From: an uncultured Oscillospiraceae bacterium
GTDB taxonomy: Bacteria; Bacillota; Clostridia; Oscillospirales; Acutalibacteraceae
NCBI GenBank assembly: GCA_900542575.1
Contig: UQOE01000010.1
Coordinates: 1 to 64,000, forward strand
Direction of reading: 5' to 3'
DNA: 64,000 nt
Positions 18,201 to 25,615 of the stretch are shown piece by piece (within the stretch, counting starts at the first letter, position 1; each line of letters opens with the position of its first letter). Position numbers and translations under genes: made by a program. Below the pieces are notes generated by a model that was given only the letters and a program-made list of their open reading frames with translations, ran no database searches and was not told the origin of the DNA.

Positions 18201-19301
18201 CTGAAAGAGGATATCGGCGCCGACCAGGAACGCATCTTCAAGCTTATGGAAGACGGCAAGATCAGCTTTATCGTCTACACCGGTGCGCTGATGGACGACA
18301 CCGTTTACGATTACATTGCACTGAGCCGCAAGGCGCTCCTGCTGAACATCCCGTGCTTCACCTCCATGGACACGGCAATGGCCTCGGCCGACATCATCGC
18401 CAGCCACTTCAATCAGCAGAACACCGAGCTCGTCGATATCAACCACATGAGAAAGACCCGCCAGGTCTTCCAGTTCGATAAAATGCAGGCCACCGGAGAC
18501 GACTATATCTTCGTCGAGAATTTTGACGGATCCATCACCTGTCCGGAGTCCCTGGCTCTCCGCATGTGCAACCGGCACTACGGAATCGGCGGCGACGGCC
18601 TGGTCCTCATCGAAAAATCCGAGATCGCCGACGCAAAAATGCGTATTTTCAACCGCGACGGTTCGGAGGGTGCTATGGCCGGCAACTCCATCCGCTCGGT
18701 CGGCAAATATCTGTACGATAACGGCTATGTCCACAGCGAGGAAATTTCCATTGAGACCGCTTCCGGTATCCGCTACCTGACGCTCTATACCAGAGACGGG
18801 CGCGTCAACTACGTCACCGTCGACATGGGCAAAGCAGATCTCCGTGCTTCTTCGCTCCCAACGACGCTTCCGGGTGACCGCATCCAGGATCTTCCGGTTG
18901 AAATTGCGGGCGGCACTTATAACATTACCTGCTGCTCCATCGGCAATCCCCACTGCGTCGTTTTCACGGAACATGTAGATCCGCTGGACCTCCAGGTATT
19001 AGGTCCGCAGTTTGAAAACGCCAGATATTTCCCGAACCGGATTAATACGGAGTTCGTACGGGTGGTCAATGAGAACACCCTTAAGGTCCGCGTCTTTGAG
19101 CGCGGCAACGGAGAGACGCTCGCCTGCGGCACCGGCGCCTGCGGCGCGGTCATTGCGGCAGTAGAAAATGGCTTCTGCCCCAAAGGAGAAGATATTACAG
19201 TCAAGCTCCCGGGCGGCGACCTCATCGTTAATTACACCGATGAGAAGGTAACGCTCTCGGGTGATACCGTCCGCGTCTACACCGGCATGTATCAGTACTA
19301 A
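15249..19301 (+). CDS. carB: Carbamoyl-phosphate synthase large subunit fused to a DapF-like domain
   Basis: One uninterrupted 1350-aa frame. Residues 1 to about 1066 are CarB: two ATP-grasp halves, each opening with the GSGP(I)-(V/R)-IGQ motif (VIGSGPIVIGQAAEFDYAGAQ; VLGSGPIRIGQGIEFDYSS), and a C-terminal MGS-like allosteric domain. Residues 1067-1350 are a full-length diaminopimelate-epimerase fold (QFDKMQATGDDY, GNPHCVVF, FERGNGETLACGTGACGA). In DapF two cysteines act on opposite faces of the alpha carbon. The second is present (Cys1293) but the first, normally in MCGNG, is alanine here (Ala1144 in AMAGNSIRS). The DapF part may be inactive, altered, or use another base. No internal ribosome binding site is evident at Met1067. 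Confidence 0.92.
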   Translation: MPLNKDIKKVLVIGSGPIVIGQAAEFDYAGAQACRILKEAGVNVVLVNSNPATIMTDKALADEIYLEPLTAETVKRIIEKEKPDSLLAGLGGQTGLTISMQLEKEHFLSEHGVQLIGTNVEAIDRAEDRELFKETMEEIGEPTVPSDIAETRDDAFRVAHEIGYPVIIRPAFTLGGAGGGIAHDDEEMELITHTGLEASPIHQILVEKCISGWKEIEFETMRDYAGNTIAVCCMENFDPVGIHTGDSIVVAPAQTLSDKEYQMLRSASLNIISALNIVGGCNCQFALNPDSFEYSVIEVNPRVSRSSALASKATGYPIAKITTKIALGYNLDEITNDITGKTCACFEPTLDYIVCKIPKWPFDKFANASRQLGTQMKATGEVMSIGNNFEMALMKAVRGCEIKMNTLNRDPKSDVPVRERLKSQDDYRLFTVFEALKSGVTPEEIHDITKIDNWFLYKLLNLVHFEEGLKGGLTQALYEQGKKYGYLDSSLCELAGVSSLEEAGVVPKDAAYKMVDTCGAEFDAVTPYFYSTYDDVCEARTFHRSGKPTVIVLGSGPIRIGQGIEFDYSSVHCVWTLKELGYDVVIINNNPETVSTDYDTGDRLYFEPLTPEDVMNIIKVEKPVGVVVAFGGQTAIGLTKFLDEHGIPILGTSAEGIDTAEDRERFDALLEKFNISRPKGAAVTTLEGALKEAQALGYPVLLRPSYVIGGTNMKIVHDDEEVEIYMNKILAQGIDNPVLVDKYMQGPELEVDVISDGHDILIPGVMEHIERAGVHSGDSIAVYPPYNINDKMMDTIVRQSTNLALALGTKGLVNIQYLIYGGKLYVIEVNPRASRTVPYISKVTGVPMVELASRVMLGEPLKSMGYGTGLYKTPPYVAVKVPVFSFEKLMDANSYLGPEMKSTGEVLGVGKDINEALFKGLTASGRELKAPTHPGEMGVLLSVDRHDDVELVSLAKKLEDLGFKIYATEHTAERVEPLGIGVVHLKEDIGADQERIFKLMEDGKISFIVYTGALMDDTVYDYIALSRKALLLNIPCFTSMDTAMASADIIASHFNQQNTELVDINHMRKTRQVFQFDKMQATGDDYIFVENFDGSITCPESLALRMCNRHYGIGGDGLVLIEKSEIADAKMRIFNRDGSEGAMAGNSIRSVGKYLYDNGYVHSEEISIETASGIRYLTLYTRDGRVNYVTVDMGKADLRASSLPTTLPGDRIQDLPVEIAGGTYNITCCSIGNPHCVVFTEHVDPLDLQVLGPQFENARYFPNRINTEFVRVVNENTLKVRVFERGNGETLACGTGACGAVIAAVENGFCPKGEDITVKLPGGDLIVNYTDEKVTLSGDTVRVYTGMYQY

Positions 19302-19313
19302 GAAGGCGGCACT

Positions 19314-19577
19314 ATGGCAGAACATCTTCCGGATTCCGCACCGAAAAAAGTGAAGCAGAACAAAGTCTATGTGACGCTGGAAACGCTGGCGACCATTCTG
19401 GTCATTATCGGGGCTGTCCTGGCCAGCAAGGGGGGACATACAGCTCTTATGGCCGTTGTCTTTGTTGCGGCTGCCATCCTGTTCCTGATCTCCGCGCTGA
19501 TGAATATCAGCACCATTAAAGCGGAACACGCCCAGATGGACCAGGTGGAGCACCGAGACCCCGGCGAGAAAAAATAG
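19314..19577 (+). CDS. Small membrane protein, 87 aa, two transmembrane segments
   Basis: It starts 12 bases after carB behind AAGGCGG. A lysine-rich N-terminus (PKKVKQNK) precedes two hydrophobic helices, about residues 22-40 and 43-63, then a charged tail ending in EHRDPGEKK. It is probably the last gene of the argF-carA-carB transcript. No family was recognised. Confidence 0.65.
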   Translation: MAEHLPDSAPKKVKQNKVYVTLETLATILVIIGAVLASKGGHTALMAVVFVAAAILFLISALMNISTIKAEHAQMDQVEHRDPGEKK

Positions 19578-19629
19578 ATGGCAGTTTTGCCTCCTTTTGT
19601 AGAAAGCCGTACATCGGTCCACAATTTCC

Positions 19630-19658
19630 TTGCAACGCGCGCAGCGGGTTGCTAAAAT
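19630..19658 (+). promoter_or_regulatory. Promoter upstream of the first GtrA gene
   Basis: TTGCAA (19630-19635) and TAAAAT (19653-19658) are exactly 17 bases apart. Transcription should start near 19665 and run straight into the terminator at 19697-19731, about 85 bases before the gene start. Confidence 0.6.
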
Positions 19659-19696
19659 AGGAAACAAGAAAGAGAATCATAACTCACCGACAATGA

Positions 19697-19731
19697 CGTC
19701 TGTGCCGTTTCTGCGGCACAGGCGCTTTTTT
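19697..19731 (+). terminator. Intrinsic terminator inside the GtrA leader
   Basis: CGTCTGTGCCG pairs with CGGCACAGGCG over a six-base loop (one G-T pair) and is followed by CTTTTTT. Because it lies downstream of the promoter at 19630-19658 and upstream of the ribosome binding site TAGGAGGC, it may attenuate the gene at 19751 or end a short RNA. Confidence 0.75.
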
Positions 19732-19750
19732 ACGTTAGGAGGCACATACC

Positions 19751-20248
19751 ATGTCGGAAGCTGTTGAGAAAGTACAAAAGAAGAAAAAGGGAAAGAAAGA
19801 GTTTTTCCGTGTCATTAAATACTTTCTGATTGCCGCATCGGCCGGCATCATTGAACTCGGTGTCTATGAGCTGCTGGACCACGTCACGCCCTGGCACTAC
19901 TGGCCCTGCTATCTGGTTGCACTGGTCCTCTCCGTTATCTGGAACTTCACTTTCAACCGGAAATATACCTTTAAGTCGGCCAACAATATTCCGATTGCCA
20001 TGCTGAAAGTCGCTGCCTATTATGCTGTCTTTACGCCATTTTCCACCTGGTTCGGCAACTGGATGGCAGAAGATCTCCTGGTCAACGGAACCATCGTCAC
20101 CATTTTGAATATGCTCATCAACGGTATCACTGAGTTCCTCTATCAGCGGTTCTTCGTCTTTGGAAAATCCATTGATACCAACTCCGTCGCCGAAAAAGAT
20201 GCGGCAAAAGAGGAGAAGAAAGAGGCTGAGGAGCAGGCAGCTGTCTAA
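19751..20248 (+). CDS. GtrA family membrane protein, copy 1
   Basis: A 165-aa protein with a lysine-rich N-terminus (KKKKGKKEF) and four membrane helices between residues 22 and 140. LSVIWNFTFNRKYTFKS is the GtrA/DPMS_TM hallmark. GtrA proteins are thought to help move lipid-linked sugars or support glycosyltransferases at the membrane. The tail is acidic and helical (EEKKEAEEQ). No glycosyltransferase gene is nearby; the adjacent gene is a longer paralogue. AGGAGGC precedes ATG 19751. Confidence 0.85.
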   Translation: MSEAVEKVQKKKKGKKEFFRVIKYFLIAASAGIIELGVYELLDHVTPWHYWPCYLVALVLSVIWNFTFNRKYTFKSANNIPIAMLKVAAYYAVFTPFSTWFGNWMAEDLLVNGTIVTILNMLINGITEFLYQRFFVFGKSIDTNSVAEKDAAKEEKKEAEEQAAV

Positions 20249-20313
20249 AGTTGTACATTTGCGAACAGGTGAGCGGCAATTTTAGTTTTCTTTTCGGAAA
20301 GCCTTTTTTCAGA

Positions 20314-20343
20314 TTGAACAGTGTGATAAAGTATTTGTATAAA
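20314..20343 (+). promoter_or_regulatory. Promoter upstream of the second GtrA gene
   Basis: TTGAAC (20314-20319) and TATAAA (20338-20343) are 18 bases apart. Just downstream, AAAGTTC and GAACTTT form an inverted repeat that spans the probable start site and could be an operator. Confidence 0.5.
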
Positions 20344-20407
20344 GTTCACATAATATTAGTAAATCCAAAACGAACTTTAATCACCCTGCCGAATGAGGAG
20401 GCACGCA

Positions 20408-21676
20408 ATGTCTGAAAAGAAAGGGACAGCTCCGGAGACTGTCCAGGAAGAAAAACAGGGAAAGAGCACAAAAGCGAAAGAGACGATTCGTGTTCTGAAG
20501 TATGCGCTGTTTGCCATCAGTGCCGGCGTCATTGAAACCGTATCGTTTACCCTGATGAACGAGCTGCTGAACTGGGCTTACTGGCCAAGTTATCTGATTG
20601 CACTTGTTCTCTCCGTTATTTGGAACTTTACCTTCAACCGAAAATACACCTACCGGGCGGCGAACAACGTACCGCTCGCCATGATGAAGACCGTCCTGTT
20701 CTACGTTGTCTTCACCCCGGTCACCATGATTCTCGGCAATTACTGCGACCATATCGGTGTCAATCACTATCTCATCCTGATTGTCACCATGGCACTGAAC
20801 TTCATTACCGAGTATCTCTACCAGCGCTTCTACACCTTTAAAGACGGACTGGACACCAACAACATGGCGGAAAAGGCCGGCGAGGTCAATGAGGAAAACG
20901 AGGCCAATCTTGAAGAGGCCAGGCGCAAGGACCGCAAGTCCATGGTCGGCGTCACCATCTGGTCCGTTGTCCTTCTCGTTGTTTTTGTTGTACTCGGCGT
21001 TATTTTCCCATCCCTCTACAAGCTGCCGCATAAGGTTCCGCTTGCAGACCAGATGACGGTTACCGCTTCCAACGGTACCGCTTCTCAGACCGCCAGCTTC
21101 GACAAGAAGACGGATACCCTTACCATTCAGTCGACCGACGGCAATCTGTATCTCGACCAGCTCGGCTATACCGACGTTGAGACGATGAATGCAGACCCCA
21201 TGCTTTATACACTCGCTCTGAACGGAGACCGTTATGTCGGTTTTGCCTACAGCGAGACACTGAGCTATGGTCGAATCAAGAAGATCGTTATCAAGGGCGG
21301 TCCGAATGCAGGTACTTATACCTTTACGCATAAGAACGGACATGTCAGTGAATGCCTGTATCAGAACGGTTCTAAGACGGAAAAAGCAACATATACCTAC
21401 CGTCACGGCGAACTTGCTGAAGTTGCCTATGGCGACACCGTTGTCAAAGTTACAGATGACGGCTATGTCTATCAGACCGGCGAAAAAGAGACAAAGATTT
21501 CCAGCAGTGACTACACCTTTACGAAAGATAAGAAGCACCGCGTAACGGCTGTCACCTCGAAGAAAGACGGCACCACAGTCACCATCTCCTACAATGATAA
21601 CGGCAGAGTGGCCAGCGTAAAGGCACCGACGGTCTCGGAAAAACTGACCTATGCGAAAGACCTGGTTGAAATCTGA
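20408..21676 (+). CDS. GtrA family protein with large C-terminal extracytoplasmic domain
   Basis: The 422-aa product repeats the GtrA domain of its neighbour (residues 20-150, again with LSVIWNFTFNRKYTYRA). A linker and a fifth membrane helix follow (about 178-198, VVLLVVFVVLGVIF), then about 220 residues of beta-rich, polar sequence. The tail has spaced YTFTHKNGHVSECLYQNG, YTYRHGELAEVAYGD and ISYNDNGRVASV units like YD/RHS-type repeats. The tail should lie outside the membrane. ATG 20408 is chosen because GAGGAGGC lies seven bases ahead. The domain combination suggests a surface or envelope role; nothing more specific can be supported. Confidence 0.8.
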   Translation: MSEKKGTAPETVQEEKQGKSTKAKETIRVLKYALFAISAGVIETVSFTLMNELLNWAYWPSYLIALVLSVIWNFTFNRKYTYRAANNVPLAMMKTVLFYVVFTPVTMILGNYCDHIGVNHYLILIVTMALNFITEYLYQRFYTFKDGLDTNNMAEKAGEVNEENEANLEEARRKDRKSMVGVTIWSVVLLVVFVVLGVIFPSLYKLPHKVPLADQMTVTASNGTASQTASFDKKTDTLTIQSTDGNLYLDQLGYTDVETMNADPMLYTLALNGDRYVGFAYSETLSYGRIKKIVIKGGPNAGTYTFTHKNGHVSECLYQNGSKTEKATYTYRHGELAEVAYGDTVVKVTDDGYVYQTGEKETKISSSDYTFTKDKKHRVTAVTSKKDGTTVTISYNDNGRVASVKAPTVSEKLTYAKDLVEI

Positions 21677-21700
21677 TCTCCCATTCTTTCTGATATTTTT

Positions 21701-21731
21701 GGGCTGCCACTTTTGTGGCGGCCCTTTTTTT
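21701..21731 (+). terminator. Intrinsic terminator after the second GtrA gene
   Basis: GGGCTGCCAC pairs with GTGGCGGCCC (one mismatch or G-T) over TTTT, followed by seven Ts. A TATAAT for thyA begins eight bases later (21739-21744). Confidence 0.85.
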
Positions 21732-21772
21732 GGAATGTTATAATGAGAGAGCATCTGAGAGGAGGGATTCCC

Positions 21773-22675
21773 GTGTCACAATGGGACAAAAACTATATCG
21801 GACTCTGCCGGCGAATTCTGTCAGAGGGCGTGGAAGTCGAAAACCGCACCGGCATCAATACCATTAAGGTGCCAAGCCACCATTTTCATTTCAACCTGGA
21901 AGAGGAGTTCCCGGTGCTGACCACCAAGCAGCTGTTTTTCCGCCAGGCCATTACGGAAATGCTCTGGATCTACCAGGCGCAGTCCAACGACGTGCGTTGG
22001 CTTCAGGACCGCAATGTCCATATCTGGGATGAGTGGGAAATTTCAGAAGACGGCTACTGGCGCGCTCACCAGAAACTCCCTGACGGAAAGGGAAATCTGG
22101 TAGATACCGACGTGGAAAAATATTTTGGACCGGAATGGGCCCATACGATAGGTACGGCTTACGGTTACATCATCAATAAGTTTCAGCTGACACAGAACTT
22201 AATTCGAAAGCTGAAGGATAATCGAACAGACCGACGCATGGTCATGTCGCTGTGGCAGGATGACTATCTGGAGACGGCGGTGCTTCCTTCCTGCGTATGG
22301 AGCAGTGAATGGGATGTGACCGACGGCAGACTGAACGCCTGGGTACACCAGCGCAGCTGCGACGTTCCACTGGGTCTTCCGTTCAATGTGACACAGTATT
22401 CGGTACTCCTGTACCTGCTTGCACATTGTACCGGACTGCGCCCTGGAACATTGGACTATAGTATTAAAGATGCGCACATCTATACAAATCAGGTGGATGG
22501 TGTCCGGGAGCAGATCCGCCGGTTTGACGAGAAGGGGGACTACCCGGCGCCGAAGCTCTGGATTAACCCGGAAGTACGCGATTTCTTCGCCATAGACAAC
22601 TCTGTGGAACTCCGGGATATCCGTGTAGAGGGCTACCGTCATATGGGTAAAATCCGTTTCCCAATTGCCCAATAA
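21773..22675 (+). CDS. thyA: Thymidylate synthase
   Basis: The 300-aa enzyme methylates dUMP to dTMP with methylenetetrahydrofolate. Catalytic Cys lies in VLPSCVWSSEWDV, a variant of the PCH motif seen in clostridial ThyA. The dUMP-binding block is HQRSCDVPLGLPFNVTQYS, followed by KDAHIYTNQ. The start is GTG 21773, eight to ten bases after GAGGAGGG; the upstream in-frame ATGs have no ribosome binding site and overlap the promoter. DHFR, which regenerates its folate product, is 1.2 kb downstream. Confidence 0.94.
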   Translation: MSQWDKNYIGLCRRILSEGVEVENRTGINTIKVPSHHFHFNLEEEFPVLTTKQLFFRQAITEMLWIYQAQSNDVRWLQDRNVHIWDEWEISEDGYWRAHQKLPDGKGNLVDTDVEKYFGPEWAHTIGTAYGYIINKFQLTQNLIRKLKDNRTDRRMVMSLWQDDYLETAVLPSCVWSSEWDVTDGRLNAWVHQRSCDVPLGLPFNVTQYSVLLYLLAHCTGLRPGTLDYSIKDAHIYTNQVDGVREQIRRFDEKGDYPAPKLWINPEVRDFFAIDNSVELRDIRVEGYRHMGKIRFPIAQ

Positions 22676-22720
22676 TTTTATTTGTCTGTTTCTCTTTCTC
22701 AATGTTGAAAAACTGCTGTC

Positions 22721-22756
22721 AATTTTGTAGAATACAAGATAGAAATTTTGTAGAAT
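22721..22756 (+). promoter_or_regulatory. Repeated AATTTTGTAGAAT operator-like element
   Basis: AATTTTGTAGAAT occurs at 22721-22733 and again at 22744-22756. The first copy forms a small palindrome, TTGTAGAATACAA. The position just before the TetR gene at 22789 suggests an autoregulatory site. Confidence 0.4.
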
Positions 22757-22788
22757 CTTTTTAGACATTAATCGGGAAAGGGAATTCT

Positions 22789-23397
22789 ATGTCGAGCGAA
22801 AATTCAAAAAATACCGACATTATTGTCAATACTGCTGTCAGGCTGTTTAAAGAAAAGGGCTATGAGAACGTCTCCGTGCAGGAAATCTGTTCCGAGGCAG
22901 GGGTATCCCGCTCTTCTTTCTATGCCATTTTCTCCGGAAAATCGGACATCGTAGTTTCCATGATTGACGATGTCGGGCTGGACTTTGAAAAGATGCTGCC
23001 CTCGTTTATCCGCGCAGAATCCGACCTGGCCCGCATCTGGCTTATCTCGAAAACCTATCTTTCCATTGCAGTGGGGTACGGTCCTCAGCTGCTGAAAGCT
23101 CTATTTATTGAAGAGCTGTCCGGAGCACATAAGATGCTTCTGGAAGTCGAAAAATACAGTGAATGGCTCATTCCGCTGGTCCGCAACTGCCAGAAGAACG
23201 GTTCCATTCAGAACTTCGGGACTCCGGAGGACATCGTGAAACTTCAGTTTGATATTGCAAAAGGCTCTGTTCTGGACTGGATTCTGGCCGACGGCAGTTT
23301 TGATCTGATGGAGTGTATTCGCCAGCAGTTTATTACGCTGTGGTGCGTGGACGCTGAGACGGCCAAACAGCTGGACAATAATGAACCGGTCGTATAA
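22789..23397 (+). CDS. TetR/AcrR family transcriptional regulator
   Basis: The 202-aa protein has an N-terminal TetR helix-turn-helix (residues about 8-55: AVRLFKEKGYENVSVQEICSEAGVSRSSFYAIF, split here only for description) and a helical ligand-binding domain with no recognised ligand signature. GGGAAAGGG precedes ATG 22789. It stands alone between thyA and folA, with a repeated motif upstream that may be its own operator. It has no divergent partner gene, so its target is uncertain. Confidence 0.87.
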   Translation: MSSENSKNTDIIVNTAVRLFKEKGYENVSVQEICSEAGVSRSSFYAIFSGKSDIVVSMIDDVGLDFEKMLPSFIRAESDLARIWLISKTYLSIAVGYGPQLLKALFIEELSGAHKMLLEVEKYSEWLIPLVRNCQKNGSIQNFGTPEDIVKLQFDIAKGSVLDWILADGSFDLMECIRQQFITLWCVDAETAKQLDNNEPVV

Positions 23398-23410
23398 AAG
23401 AAGACAGAAA

Positions 23411-23456
23411 AAGAGCTGCTGTATCGGTAGAGATACAGCAGCTCTTGTATTTTTGG
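23411..23456. terminator. Bidirectional terminator between TetR and small membrane gene
   Basis: AAGAGCTGCTGTATC and GATACAGCAGCTCTT form a perfect 15-bp stem (23411-23425/23432-23446). GTATTTTT follows on the plus strand and a T-rich run follows on the minus strand, serving two convergent genes. Confidence 0.85.
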
Positions 23457-23460
23457 GGCT

Positions 23461-23670
23461 TTATACGTTCAGGCGGATGAATGCTGCAGCCGCTTTTACG
23501 CGGTTGAAATGGGTGTCAATCATAATGGTGGCAACAATCAGCAGAGCCAGTCCAAGACACAGGAATACCCAGCCGAGGGCGGGGTGCTTTTTCCGGACGG
23601 CATAGCCGGCGATGATAAAGGCAATTCCAAGCACCAGCAAGATGGCGCCGACAATATAGAGGGTGTCCAT
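23461..23670 (-). CDS. Small membrane protein, 69 aa
   Basis: The frame starts MDTLYIVGAILL with GAAAGGAAA upstream on the minus strand. Two hydrophobic helices (about residues 4-25 and 31-50) flank a basic turn (VRKKHP), followed by a short tail. It is a single gene opposed to its neighbours. No family was recognised. Confidence 0.6.
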   Translation of the reverse strand: MDTLYIVGAILLVLGIAFIIAGYAVRKKHPALGWVFLCLGLALLIVATIMIDTHFNRVKAAAAFIRLNV

Positions 23671-23868
23671 AGCAACTTTCCTTTCGTTTCCGGTTGGAAT
23701 TCATGATGCAAGAATACCGGAGAATTTATCTCTAGTATAGCATGAATCGGACGCCTGGAAAAAGAGTCAGTTTCTCCCGGGTTCTGCTGTTCAAGATTTT
23801 TGCTTTGTGCTATACTATTCGGTGACTATTGTGTATCTTCAGATCCGTATTTTTTGAGGTGGAATGAA

Positions 23869-24357
23869 ATGTTTACGATTATCGCAGCTATTGGCCGCTC
23901 CAATGAACTGGGCCGTGACAACAACATCATCTGGAATCTTCCGTCGGACAAGAAGTTTTTCCAGAAGATGACAACCGGACACACCATTATCATGGGGCGG
24001 AAAACCTTTGAATCACTCGGCAGAGTCCTGCCGGACCGGCATCATGTCGTTCTGACGCAGGAGAAGGGCTATGAGGTGCCGGAAGGCGTCGAGGTTATTC
24101 ACTCCTTCGCCGACTGCATGCGAAAATACGGGAACAGCGAAGAGGAAATCTTCATCATCGGCGGCGGTGAAATCTATACGATGTTCATGCCTTATGCCCA
24201 GAGAATGTACCTGACGCACATCAATGAAATCTATTTCAATGCGCAGGTCTTTTTCCCGCATATCGACGAGAATGACTGGGACGTCACTACTTTGGAAAAT
24301 ATTGACGAGAACGGCCTGACGGCTACCATCAAAAAATATGAGCGGAAGGTCATCTGA
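23869..24357 (+). CDS. folA: Dihydrofolate reductase
   Basis: The 162-aa enzyme reduces dihydrofolate to tetrahydrofolate with NADPH. MFTIIAAIGRSNELGRDNNIIWNLPSD contains the start of the fold and the Trp-x-Leu-Pro loop (long motif, residues 1-27), then IIMGRKTFESLG and IIGGGEIY are standard. ATG 23869 follows GAGGTGGAATG; the upstream extension to 23800 runs through the promoter. TATACT at 23812-23817 is a likely -10. Works with thyA in dTMP synthesis. Confidence 0.94.
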   Translation: MFTIIAAIGRSNELGRDNNIIWNLPSDKKFFQKMTTGHTIIMGRKTFESLGRVLPDRHHVVLTQEKGYEVPEGVEVIHSFADCMRKYGNSEEEIFIIGGGEIYTMFMPYAQRMYLTHINEIYFNAQVFFPHIDENDWDVTTLENIDENGLTATIKKYERKVI

Positions 24358-24389
24358 ATCATACAAAATAACTATTTGAAGGGAACGCA

Positions 24390-25484
24390 ATGAAACTTGG
24401 AATTGTAGGCCTGCCGAACGTGGGCAAAAGCACATTGTTTAATGCCATTACGGACGCGGGTGCGCAGTCCGCAAATTATCCGTTCTGCACCATCGAGCCG
24501 AATGTCGGCGTCGTTGCTGTGCCGGACGAGCGTCTGGACAAACTGGCGGAACTCTACCATACGAAGAGCAAGGTCCCGGCAAGTATCGAGTTTGTCGATA
24601 TCGCAGGACTTGTCAAGGGTGCCTCACAGGGCGAGGGCCTGGGCAATAAATTTCTCTCCCATATCCGTGAGACGGACGCCATTATCCACGTGGTCCGCTG
24701 CTTTGAAAACAGCAATATTGTCCATGTAGAGGGTTCTATTGAACCGAAGAGAGACATTGAGACCATCAATCTGGAACTGGTCATGGCAGATGCGGAAGTC
24801 GTCGACAAACGCGCCGCCAAGGCCGCCAAAGCGGCGAAAAACAACAAAGACGAGGCAAAACGCCTGAAAGTCTATGAGAAGCTGAAGGCAGCACTCGACA
24901 GCGGCGCGGTTGCCCGCACCGTTTCGCTCGACGAAGATGAGCAGGTCATTGCCGGAGAACTTGGCCTTTTGACCGCAAAGCCGGTCATTTACGCCTGCAA
25001 TATGGGGGAGGATGACTTCGCGGACGGCATTGAAAACAATGCACGGTTTCAGGAAGTCAAAGAAATTGCCGACGCCGAGGGGAGCAAAGTCCTTCCTATC
25101 TGTGCTGAAATGGAGGCGGAAATTGCTCCGCTCAGCCCGGAGGAAAAGGCCGAATTCCTGTCCGATATCGGTGTGGAGAAAAGCGGCCTGGACAATCTTA
25201 TCCAGGAGAGCTACGACCTGCTCGGACTCATGTCCTTCCTGACGGCCGGCGAAGACGAATGCCGCGCCTGGACCATCAAGAAGGGAACCAAGGCGCCTCA
25301 GGCAGCCGGAAAAGTTCATACCGACATGGAGCGCGGCTTTATCCGCGCAGAAGTCATCAACTATAAGGAACTCCTGGACTGCGGCTCCCTGGCCGCGGCA
25401 AGAGAAAAGGGCCTGGTCCGCTCCGAGGGCAAGGACTATGTCATGCAGGACGGTGACGTTGTTCTGTTCCGCTTCAACGTATGA
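24390..25484 (+). CDS. ychF: Ribosome-binding ATPase YchF
   Basis: A 364-aa Obg-family P-loop protein. GLPNVGKSTLFNAIT is the P-loop, VDIAGLVKGASQGEGLGNKFL the switch/G3 region, and NMGEDD replaces the guanine-specific NKxD (YchF prefers ATP). The C-terminal TGS domain shows as TAGEDECRAWTIKKGTKAPQAAG and VMQDGDVVLFRFNV. It starts 32 bases after folA and may be cotranscribed. Linked in other bacteria to ribosome function and stress. Confidence 0.95.
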   Translation: MKLGIVGLPNVGKSTLFNAITDAGAQSANYPFCTIEPNVGVVAVPDERLDKLAELYHTKSKVPASIEFVDIAGLVKGASQGEGLGNKFLSHIRETDAIIHVVRCFENSNIVHVEGSIEPKRDIETINLELVMADAEVVDKRAAKAAKAAKNNKDEAKRLKVYEKLKAALDSGAVARTVSLDEDEQVIAGELGLLTAKPVIYACNMGEDDFADGIENNARFQEVKEIADAEGSKVLPICAEMEAEIAPLSPEEKAEFLSDIGVEKSGLDNLIQESYDLLGLMSFLTAGEDECRAWTIKKGTKAPQAAGKVHTDMERGFIRAEVINYKELLDCGSLAAAREKGLVRSEGKDYVMQDGDVVLFRFNV

Positions 25485-25505
25485 CATGAGATGAACGGAA
25501 AAGAC

Positions 25506-25541
25506 GGGGGGCAGAATCTAATGGTTCTGCCCTCCTTTTTC
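25506..25541 (+). terminator. Intrinsic terminator after ychF
   Basis: GGGGGCAGAA pairs with TTCTGCCCTCC over an eight-base loop, then TTTTTTCTT. Confidence 0.8.
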
Positions 25542-25615
25542 TTGCATTGCTGCAAACAGCAGGCTATAATGAAACTATAGATTGTACGCAATTTATTATT
25601 AGAGGAGGAAGTTCC

